64,000 nt of DNA. Origin: Micromonospora coriariae. Lineage in GTDB: Bacteria > Actinomycetota > Actinomycetes > Mycobacteriales > Micromonosporaceae. The stretch spans positions 2,542,001 to 2,606,000 of the forward strand of contig NZ_LT607412.1 of assembly GCF_900091455.1 (NCBI RefSeq). Reading direction: 5' to 3'. The notes beneath the pieces are model-generated. The model was not told the DNA's origin. It saw only the letters and a list, made by a program, of their open reading frames with translations, and did not search any database. The translations under genes and the position numbers were made by a program. Positions 36,777 through 44,409 of this stretch are shown piece after piece. Positions within the stretch are counted from its first letter, which is position 1. The number at the start of each line of letters is the position of its first letter.

Positions 36777-38000
36777 ATGGCCACGCCTCAGACCCCCTAC
36801 GACGCGGTGCTGCACGCCGCACGCGACGTGACCAAGCTGGAGTCGGCGCTGGACGCCGAGATGCTCGGCAGCGCGCTCCTGGGCAGCGTCTACGCGATCG
36901 CGGAGACCGACCGCGACACCGCCGTACGGGAGTTCGTCACCGGCTTCCTCGCCGCCACCGCCCGCCGCCGGATCGCGGCGGCGACCACCATTCGGCAGGT
37001 CTTCGCCGCGCTCATTCCCAACGCCGAGGGCACCGAACGGGTGCGCCCGGGCAGCCAGGCGCCGGCCTGGACCGGTCAGCTCGGCCGGGTGCACCTCACC
37101 GGCAGCTGGGCGTACGGCGACGTGTACGGCGACCAGACCTCCTACCTCGCCACCTTCGCCTACGACGACGCGGCCGGCGGCCCCGAGCACGCGCTGGTGG
37201 CCCTGGTCGACCACAACATCGGGATCACCAAGGACATCTTCGTCGGCGGGCCGGCGGAACGGATCCTGGACCAGGTCCGGCAGATGTGCGCGGACGACGA
37301 GTTGACCTGGTTCCGCACCGAGGACCCTGCCCAGCTGCGCGGCGAGGTGGCCCGCCACCTCGCCGTCACCGACGACCTGAGCGAGCTGCCCGGCGAGGGT
37401 TCGCTCGCCACCGACCGGGCACTTGTCGGCGCCCGGCTGGCGTTGCTGCCCACCGCCGCCGACCCGACCAGCCCGGCGGAGGTCGAGCCGCTCTCCGCCG
37501 CCGAGCGCACCGAGCTGGTCCGGCGGTTCCTGGCCGCGCCGGAGGCCGCCCGTTTCGGGCTGGACGCCGTCGACGGTCCGGAGCTGGCCTCGCTGCACTT
37601 CTGCCTGAGCCTGCTGCTGGACCATTCGGCGACCTTCCCGGACGCCGACCCGATGCGGTGGAGCCCGGCCGTGTCCGGGCTCTTCCTGCTCGACTGGGTG
37701 CACCGCCGGGCCGTGCTGGACATGGACGACGCGGCGATGCTGCCCCGCGTGCTGCGCGCCTGGGCCCGGTACGCGTCGCGCCAGCGTGGCCTGCCCGACA
37801 CGGCCGCGACGCGCACGGACGAGGCGATCGAGGAGATGGTGCCGGAGTTCGCCCGCCTCTACTCGACCGGCGAGCGGCGCAGCCCGGCCACCGCGGCGGT
37901 GGCGCAGCTGATGGCCGACGGGGTCGACCCGGACGACCCGGCCGCACTGGACGCCTGGATCGAGGCGAACCGGCACCGTCTCGCGGACGACGGCGCCTGA
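36777..38000 (+). CDS. Conserved actinobacterial hypothetical protein
   Basis: 407 residues from ATG 36777; TAGGGT ends six bases upstream, a leaderless arrangement, and there is no Shine-Dalgarno site. It is soluble. Recognisable blocks are AVREFVTGFLAATARRRIAA, ALVALVDHNIGITKDIFVGG, TWFRTEDPAQLRGEVARHLA and EIEEMVPEFARLYSTGERRS-type helices. I cannot assign a domain or function. It is followed directly by a strong terminator. Confidence 0.75.
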   Translation: MATPQTPYDAVLHAARDVTKLESALDAEMLGSALLGSVYAIAETDRDTAVREFVTGFLAATARRRIAAATTIRQVFAALIPNAEGTERVRPGSQAPAWTGQLGRVHLTGSWAYGDVYGDQTSYLATFAYDDAAGGPEHALVALVDHNIGITKDIFVGGPAERILDQVRQMCADDELTWFRTEDPAQLRGEVARHLAVTDDLSELPGEGSLATDRALVGARLALLPTAADPTSPAEVEPLSAAERTELVRRFLAAPEAARFGLDAVDGPELASLHFCLSLLLDHSATFPDADPMRWSPAVSGLFLLDWVHRRAVLDMDDAAMLPRVLRAWARYASRQRGLPDTAATRTDEAIEEMVPEFARLYSTGERRSPATAAVAQLMADGVDPDDPAALDAWIEANRHRLADDGA

Positions 38001-38006
38001 CGGCAT

Positions 38007-38040
38007 CCCGGGCGGGCCGGCATGTCGCCGCCCGCCCGGG
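38007..38040. terminator. Terminator between convergent genes
   Basis: Perfect 10-bp stem CCCGGGCGGG (38007-38016) and CCCGCCCGGG (38031-38040), beginning 6 bases after the upstream stop codon. Confidence 0.8.
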
Positions 38041-38069
38041 TCCGGTCAGCGGGGCCCGGTGACGCCCGG

Positions 38070-38693
38070 TCAGCGCAGCAGACCGAAGACCACCCCGGAG
38101 ATCATTGCGCCGAGCACGCCGCCGGCCAGCACCTGCGGAACGGTGTGGTCCCGTAGCCGCACCCGGGCCCAGCCGACCACGCCCAGCAGTGGGGCGGTGA
38201 CGAGCAGTTGGGTTCCGAAGGTCAGCACCAGGATGATCAGCGTGCCGGCGGCCACCGCCGAGTGGATCGACATCTTCCACCAGTGGCTCACCGACACGGC
38301 GACCACCAGCCCGACCAGCCCAGCCACCGCCAGTGCCAGCAACGGACGGGGTGCGCCGAGCACCGCGAGCAGGGCCAGACCGGCGGCGACCGAGCCGAGG
38401 CCGACCAGCAACGGCACCCGGCGCTGCTCCCGGCGACCGATGTGGTGGTCCGTGAGCCGACCACGGCGTACGCCGCCGACGATGTAGGCGAACGGAATGC
38501 CGGTGACGAAGAGCGTGGCGAGCAGACCCCACGCGAGGCCGTGACCGGCGCTGCGGGAGCTGTGCCAGCTCACGGTGACCATCAGCAACGACACCAGTAC
38601 GGCGGGCGCGGTCAGCTCGGTGACCAGCCTGGCGACCCGCAACCCTGGCCCCGGCCGGGCGGTGACCGGGCGGAGTTTCGCACCGCCGCCCAC
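38070..38693 (-). CDS. PAP2-superfamily-like membrane protein
   Basis: 207 residues with about six hydrophobic helices. KMSIHSAVAAG and GWARVRLRDHTVPQVLAGG resemble the SGH and SRxxxxxHxxxD motifs of type 2 phosphatidic acid phosphatases, with Ser-Ile-His in the first and Arg-x-x-x-x-x-His in the second. The family dephosphorylates lipid phosphates such as undecaprenyl or prenyl diphosphates. The motif deviations make activity uncertain. Confidence 0.75.
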   Translation of the reverse strand: MGGGAKLRPVTARPGPGLRVARLVTELTAPAVLVSLLMVTVSWHSSRSAGHGLAWGLLATLFVTGIPFAYIVGGVRRGRLTDHHIGRREQRRVPLLVGLGSVAAGLALLAVLGAPRPLLALAVAGLVGLVVAVSVSHWWKMSIHSAVAAGTLIILVLTFGTQLLVTAPLLGVVGWARVRLRDHTVPQVLAGGVLGAMISGVVFGLLR

Positions 38694-38758
38694 GCCACCC
38701 CCTCCGGTACGCCCCTATCGCCGACCGCCGCCGGCACCGGGTGGGTCGCGCCTGATCG

Positions 38759-39562
<804 letters not shown>

Positions 39563-40087
39563 CGCATACCCCTTGTCGTCAGCCGTCGGAGGACGCGGAA
39601 GGACGTCGCCGGCTGAAGAACCACGGCAAATCACCCGATCGGCGCGTTCCTGCGGGAAACAGCGTCGCCCAGTTACCGTCCGTCAGCCAACCTCCACTGC
39701 GTGTCGACACGCGGAGATGGCCCGAACGGTGACGAACCATCGCCGTAACGCCTGGTTGGCACCGGAGGGCACGATGGCGACAAACAACCTCAAACAGGGG
39801 GCGGTCGGAATGCGGGGCGGGCGTACTGTGGGCGCGCTCACCTGCTCTGCGAATATGGAGCACGACGGCAACGCAGCCGCGACCTCCGCGCACCCTCGCG
39901 GCAGGCGCGGTTGAGCGCCGGCGCTCCCGAACCGGGTTCGGCCAGAATCCGGCTCACGCCGCGCGGCAACCCCCACCGGGGCTAGGCGCGGCCGCCAGGA
40001 ACCGGTCCGGCAGCAGCCGGACAGGCGCACGAGTTGCGCGGCCGGGTGACCCCCCGGTGCCGACGCAGACACGACAGGGAGAGACGG
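39563..40087. other. 525-base intergenic region before the 2-oxoacid dehydrogenase operon
   Basis: No convincing gene is seen; open frames on both strands have poor composition and no ribosome binding site. It contains a 14-bp perfect palindrome GCGTGTCGACACGC (39699-39712) and the inverted repeat CCGAACC-G-GGTTCGG (39927-39941), about 147 bases before the E1alpha start. Either could be a regulator binding site. Confidence 0.5.
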
Positions 40088-41263
40088 ATGGCAAAGGGCG
40101 ACCCCGGGGGCACCACCCGCGGCAGGCGGGCAGCACCCCGCTCCAGGAAGAGCGCGGCCGGCGACCCCGAGCTGGTGCAGCTGCTCACCCCCGAAGGCGA
40201 GCGGATCGAGAGCGTCACCGGGCCGGACGGCAACGAGTATCGCGTCGACTTCACCGACGAGGAGTACCGCGGGCTCTACCGCGACCTCGTGCTGGTCCGC
40301 AAGCTCGACGCCGAGGCGACCGCGCTCCAGCGCCAGGGCGAGCTGGGCATCTGGGCCAGCCTGCTCGGCCAGGAGGCGGCGCAGGTCGGCTCCGGGCGGG
40401 CGCTGCGCACCCAGGACATGGCCTTCCCGACGTACCGGGAGCACGGCGTCCTCTACTGCCGCGGCATCGACCCGATCATGCCGCTCGGCCTGTTCCGCGG
40501 CGTCGACCAGGGCGGCTGGGACCCGAACGAGTTCAAGTTCAACATGTACACGATCGTGATCGGGGCGCAGACCCTGCATGCGACGGGCTACGCCATGGGC
40601 ATCACCATGGACGGCAAGACCGGCACCGACGACGGTGAAGCGGTGATCGCCTACTTCGGCGACGGGGCCACCAGCCAGGGTGACGTCAACGAGGCGTTCG
40701 TCTGGGCCGGCGTGTTCAACGCGCCGATGGTCTTCTTCTGCCAGAACAACCAGTACGCGATCTCCGAGCCGCTGGAGCGGCAGACCCGGATCCCGCTCTA
40801 CCAGCGGGCCGCCGGCTTCGGCTTCCCCGGCATCCGCGTGGACGGCAACGACGTGCTGGCCACGTACGCGGTCACCCGCACCGCGCTGGACAACGCGCGG
40901 CACGGGCAGGGCCCGAGCCTGATCGAGGCGTACACCTACCGGATGGGCGCGCACACCACCTCCGACGACCCGACCCGCTACCGGATCGCCAGCGAGGTCG
41001 AGGCGTGGCAGGCCAAGGACCCGATCGCCCGGGTCAAGGCCTTCCTGGAGAAGCAGCAGATCGCCGACGCGGACTTCTTCGCCGAGGTCGACGAGCAGGC
41101 TCGCCGCGAGTCGGTGCACCTGCGCGAGCGCGTGCTCGCCATGCCCAACCCCGAGCCGGTGACGATGTTCGACCACGTCTACCCGAACGGGTCTCCGCTG
41201 CTCGACGAGCAGCGCGCGCAGTTCAGCCGCTACATGGAGTCGTTCGAGGGGAGCGCCCACTGA
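40088..41263 (+). CDS. 2-oxoacid dehydrogenase E1 component, alpha subunit
   Basis: 391 residues from ATG 40088, with GGGAGA upstream. Thiamine-diphosphate enzyme subunit: LVLVRKLDAEATALQRQGEL, GLLGQEAAQVGS-type segment, the TPP motif GDGATSQGDVNEAF to QNNQYAIS, and phosphorylation-loop region YRMGAHTTSDDPTRYR. It decarboxylates a 2-oxoacid and transfers the acyl group to lipoyl-E2. Heterodimeric E1 with E1beta downstream is typical of branched-chain 2-oxoacid or actinobacterial pyruvate dehydrogenases; the sequence alone does not separate them. The stop overlaps the E1beta start (TGATG). Confidence 0.93.
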   Translation: MAKGDPGGTTRGRRAAPRSRKSAAGDPELVQLLTPEGERIESVTGPDGNEYRVDFTDEEYRGLYRDLVLVRKLDAEATALQRQGELGIWASLLGQEAAQVGSGRALRTQDMAFPTYREHGVLYCRGIDPIMPLGLFRGVDQGGWDPNEFKFNMYTIVIGAQTLHATGYAMGITMDGKTGTDDGEAVIAYFGDGATSQGDVNEAFVWAGVFNAPMVFFCQNNQYAISEPLERQTRIPLYQRAAGFGFPGIRVDGNDVLATYAVTRTALDNARHGQGPSLIEAYTYRMGAHTTSDDPTRYRIASEVEAWQAKDPIARVKAFLEKQQIADADFFAEVDEQARRESVHLRERVLAMPNPEPVTMFDHVYPNGSPLLDEQRAQFSRYMESFEGSAH

Positions 41264-42252
41264 TGGCCACGGAGACGCTCACCCTCGGCAAGGCCCTCAA
41301 CACCGGTCTGCGCCGCGCCCTGGAGAACGACCCCAAGGTCATCATCATGGGCGAGGACGTCGGCAAGCTCGGCGGCGTGTTCCGGATCACCGACGGGCTC
41401 CAGAAGGACTTCGGCGACCAGCGGGTGATCGACACGCCGCTGGCCGAATCCGGCATCATCGGCACCGCGGTCGGCCTGGCCATCCGTGGCTTCCGGCCGG
41501 TCTGCGAGATCCAGTTCGACGGCTTCGTCTACCCCGCGTACGACCAGATCGTGTCGCAGGTGGCGAAGATGCACTACCGCTCGCGCGGCAAGCTCAACAT
41601 CCCCATGGTCATCCGGATTCCGTTCGGCGGCGGCATCGGCGCGGTCGAGCACCACTCCGAGTCGCCGGAGGCGTACTTCGCGCACACCGCCGGCCTGAAG
41701 GTGGTGTCCTGCGCCAACCCGCAGGACGCGTACGTGATGATCCAGCAGGCCATCGCCTCCGACGACCCGATCGTCTTCCTGGAGCCCAAGCGGCGCTACT
41801 GGGAGAAGGGGCAGGTCGACCTGGACGCGCCACTGTCCGACGCGTACCCGCTGCACTCGGCCCGGGTGGTCCGGCCCGGCACCGACGTGACCGTGCTGGC
41901 GTACGGGCCGATGGTCCGGACCTGCCTCGAGGCGGCGACCGCCGCCGCCGAGGACGGCCGGGAGCTGGAGGTCATCGACCTGCGCTCGCTCTCTCCGTTG
42001 GACCTGACGGCGGCGTACGAGTCGGTGAAGCGCACCGGCCGCGCAGTCGTGGTGCACGAGGCGCCGTCCAACATCGGCCTCGGCGCCGAACTGGCCGCGC
42101 GGATCACCGAGGAGTGCTTCTACTCCCTGGAGTCGCCGGTGCTGCGCGTGACCGGCTTCGACATCCCCTACCCGGCCGCCCGGGTGGAGGAGGAGTTCCT
42201 GCCCGACCTCGACCGGGTGCTCGACGCTGTCGACCGCACCTTCGGCTGGTGA
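41263..42252 (+). CDS. 2-oxoacid dehydrogenase E1 component, beta subunit
   Basis: 329 residues. Transketolase-like pyrimidine-binding domain with IIMGEDVGKLGGVFRITDGL, TPLAESGIIGTAVGLAIRGF, EIQFDGFVYPAYDQIVSQVA, and the C-terminal domain with DLRSLSPLDLTAAYESVKRT and VVHEAPSNIGLGAELAARIT. It pairs with E1alpha to form the alpha2beta2 decarboxylase. Its ATG overlaps the E1alpha stop, and the E2 gene begins 6 bases after its own stop, so the three are a translationally coupled operon. Confidence 0.95.
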   Translation: MATETLTLGKALNTGLRRALENDPKVIIMGEDVGKLGGVFRITDGLQKDFGDQRVIDTPLAESGIIGTAVGLAIRGFRPVCEIQFDGFVYPAYDQIVSQVAKMHYRSRGKLNIPMVIRIPFGGGIGAVEHHSESPEAYFAHTAGLKVVSCANPQDAYVMIQQAIASDDPIVFLEPKRRYWEKGQVDLDAPLSDAYPLHSARVVRPGTDVTVLAYGPMVRTCLEAATAAAEDGRELEVIDLRSLSPLDLTAAYESVKRTGRAVVVHEAPSNIGLGAELAARITEECFYSLESPVLRVTGFDIPYPAARVEEEFLPDLDRVLDAVDRTFGW

Positions 42253-42257
42253 GCGGC

Positions 42258-43712
42258 ATGTCCCGGATCAAGACGTTCAACCTGCCGGACCTGGGCGAGG
42301 GGCTGACCGAGGGCGAGATCCTGACCTGGCTGGTCAAGGTCGGCGACACCATCGAACTGAACCAGCCGATTGTCGAGGTCGAGACGGCCAAGGCGGCGGT
42401 GGAGATTCCGGCGAAGTGGGCCGGGCAGGTTCAGGCGATCCACCACCCGGAGGGGACGACTGTCGAGGTCGGTTCCCCGATCATCGCGATCGACACCGAC
42501 CCGGGCGCCGGCCCGCTGGACGCGCCGTCGACCACGGCCACGCCCGGCGGTGACCTGCCCACCCCGTCGGCGGCCTCGCTGGCAGCCGTCGAGGTGGCAC
42601 CGGCCGAGGGCATGGTCGAGCCGGGTCTGATCGGCGGCCCCGCTCCGGGTGGGCGGACCGCTGTGCTGGTCGGCTACGGCCCGCGTACCACCGCCGCGAA
42701 GCGCCGGCCGCGCAAGGGTGCCGTCCCGGCTCAGGCCGCGGCGACGCCAGCTCCGGCGCCGGTCGCGCCGGCTCCGCAGCCGGTGGCCGCGCCGACGCCG
42801 GTCGCCGCGGCGACCGGTGGGCTGGTGCTCGCCAAGCCGCCGGTGCGCAAGCTCGCCAAGGATCTCGGGGTCGACCTGAGCACGCTGACCGGTTCGGGGC
42901 CGCTGGGCTCGATCACCCGGGAGGACGTGCAGCAGGCGGCGAACGGGGCCGTGGTGACGCCCGAGCCGATCAGGGCGACGTCGGTGGCGACGAGCGCGGC
43001 CAGCTTCGGCGCGGACCGCGAGCAGCGCATCCCGGTCAAGGGGGTACGCAAGCTCACCGCCGAGAACATGTCCCGCTCGGCGTTCACCGCCCCGCACGTG
43101 ACGGAGTTCCTGACCGTCGACGTGACCCGGGCGATGAAGGCGCTGGACCGGCTGCGCGGCCGGCGGGAGTGGCGCGACGTCCGGGTTTCACCGCTGCTGC
43201 TGGTGGCGAAGGCAGTGCTACTGGCGGTCAAGCGACACCCGATGGTCAACTCGACCTGGGCCGGCGACGAGATCGTGGTCAAGGAGTACGTCAACCTCGG
43301 CATCGCGGCGGCCACCGAGCGTGGCCTCATCGTGCCGAACGTCAAGGACGCCGGCCGGCTCTCGCTACGCGAGCTGGCGGACGCCCTGAACGACCTGGTG
43401 CAGACGGCGAAGTCCGGACGGACCTCGCCGGCCGACATGTCCGGCGGCACCCTGACCATCACCAACGTGGGGGTGTTCGGGGTGGACACCGGGACGCCGA
43501 TCCTGCCCCCGGGTGAGTCGGCGATCCTGGCCTTCGGCGCGGTGCGGGAGATGCCCTGGGTGCACAAGGGCAAGGTCAAGGCGCGTCAGGTCACCACGCT
43601 GGGGTTGAGCTTCGACCACCGGATCATCGACGGTGAGCTGGGCTCGAAGTTCCTGCGCGACATCGGCGACTTCCTCGCCGACCCGGAGGCGGCGCTGCTC
43701 GCCTGGACCTGA
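42258..43712 (+). CDS. Dihydrolipoamide acyltransferase (E2) of a 2-oxoacid dehydrogenase
   Basis: 484 residues. One lipoyl domain (KTFNLPDLGEGLTEGEILTW; lipoylated Lys in VETAKAAVEIPA), a Pro/Ala linker with ATPAPAPVAPAPQPVAAPTP, a peripheral-subunit-binding domain (VRKLAKDLGVDLSTLTGSGP), a second linker, and the catalytic domain ending with SFDHRIIDGELGSKFL, which holds the active-site His and Asp. It transfers acyl groups to CoA. ATG 42258 is used; a GTG at 42249 overlapping the E1beta stop is possible. No E3 gene follows; lipoamide dehydrogenase must be encoded elsewhere. Confidence 0.95.
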   Translation: MSRIKTFNLPDLGEGLTEGEILTWLVKVGDTIELNQPIVEVETAKAAVEIPAKWAGQVQAIHHPEGTTVEVGSPIIAIDTDPGAGPLDAPSTTATPGGDLPTPSAASLAAVEVAPAEGMVEPGLIGGPAPGGRTAVLVGYGPRTTAAKRRPRKGAVPAQAAATPAPAPVAPAPQPVAAPTPVAAATGGLVLAKPPVRKLAKDLGVDLSTLTGSGPLGSITREDVQQAANGAVVTPEPIRATSVATSAASFGADREQRIPVKGVRKLTAENMSRSAFTAPHVTEFLTVDVTRAMKALDRLRGRREWRDVRVSPLLLVAKAVLLAVKRHPMVNSTWAGDEIVVKEYVNLGIAAATERGLIVPNVKDAGRLSLRELADALNDLVQTAKSGRTSPADMSGGTLTITNVGVFGVDTGTPILPPGESAILAFGAVREMPWVHKGKVKARQVTTLGLSFDHRIIDGELGSKFLRDIGDFLADPEAALLAWT

Positions 43713-43728
43713 TCGTCCGAACGCCAGC

Positions 43729-43772
43729 CACGGCCGGTGTGCCACGGGTTAACGCCCGGCACACCGGCCGTG
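43729..43772. terminator. Terminator of the E1-E2 operon
   Basis: Perfect 15-bp stem CACGGCCGGTGTGCC (43729-43743) and GGCACACCGGCCGTG (43758-43772) with a 14-base loop, starting 17 bases after the E2 stop. Confidence 0.88.
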
Positions 43773-43928
43773 TCCGTTGGGCGACGAAACCGCTGGTGAG
43801 TCGCCCTCCAGACCTTTGATTGTTAGGCGGGTGTCTCAGCTCACCTAATAATCGATGGAAGTTGCCCGGGTTCTGCGGTTGAATAGACGCATCAGGGGCC
43901 GACAACCGAATAGCCAGGAGGACACCCA

Positions 43929-44066
43929 ATGAGCATGATCGAGCGAATCCGCAGCCACCGCGACGCCACCCGCCGCGCCCGTGCCATCGAGCACGCGCTG
44001 CGCTCGGCGAACTCGCCGGCGGTCCGCGAGGAACTCCTCATCATCGCCCAGCGTCACATGGGCTGA
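43929..44066 (+). CDS. 45-residue basic small protein
   Basis: ATG 43929 follows AGGAGGACACCC, a perfect Shine-Dalgarno sequence. The product MSMIERIRSHRDATRRARAI continues EHALRSANSPAVREELLIIA and ends QRHMG. It is a basic, fully helical peptide without Cys or membrane segment. A 15-bp terminator starts 32 bases after the stop, so it is a complete single-gene transcription unit. From memory, similar RARAIE-HALRSA-SP peptides are annotated as hypotheticals in other actinomycetes. Function unknown. Confidence 0.8.
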   Translation: MSMIERIRSHRDATRRARAIEHALRSANSPAVREELLIIAQRHMG

Positions 44067-44097
44067 CGCTCCACGACATTCCTCACCTCCTCCAGAT

Positions 44098-44131
44098 CGA
44101 TGGCCCGCCCGGCCCACCGGGCGGGCCATCG
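44098..44131 (+). terminator. Terminator of the 45-residue protein gene
   Basis: Perfect 15-bp stem CGATGGCCCGCCCGG (44098-44112) and CCGGGCGGGCCATCG (44117-44131) with a 4-base loop, followed by GCGTTTCC. Confidence 0.88.
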
Positions 44132-44409
44132 GCGTTTCCTCACCTCCCGGCACCGGGATTCCGCCGTGCCGCAGCGCCCGGTACGGTGGGCTTCGGTCGC
44201 CGCCCGCCGGCCCGGCACCGGCGGAGCCGATAGAAGCTGCTCGACACCGACCGGCCACGCGGAGTGACGACCGGTGCTCCTTGGACGCCCCGTGTGGCCA
44301 ACGGATACGGTGCGGGGAGCCGGCACGGTGGTACGCCGGTGACGCCGGCAGCCATGCCGAGGAGACCGATCGGCACCGGCGGCCGACATGTGATGGAGGA
44401 GGCGCACCG

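Noticed and set aside
34035..38006. A 1323-codon open frame on the minus strand
   Set aside because: It is the antisense shadow of two GTPase genes and the following gene. High GC leaves antisense frames open; composition is Arg/Gly/Pro/Gln-rich with no motifs and no ribosome binding site.
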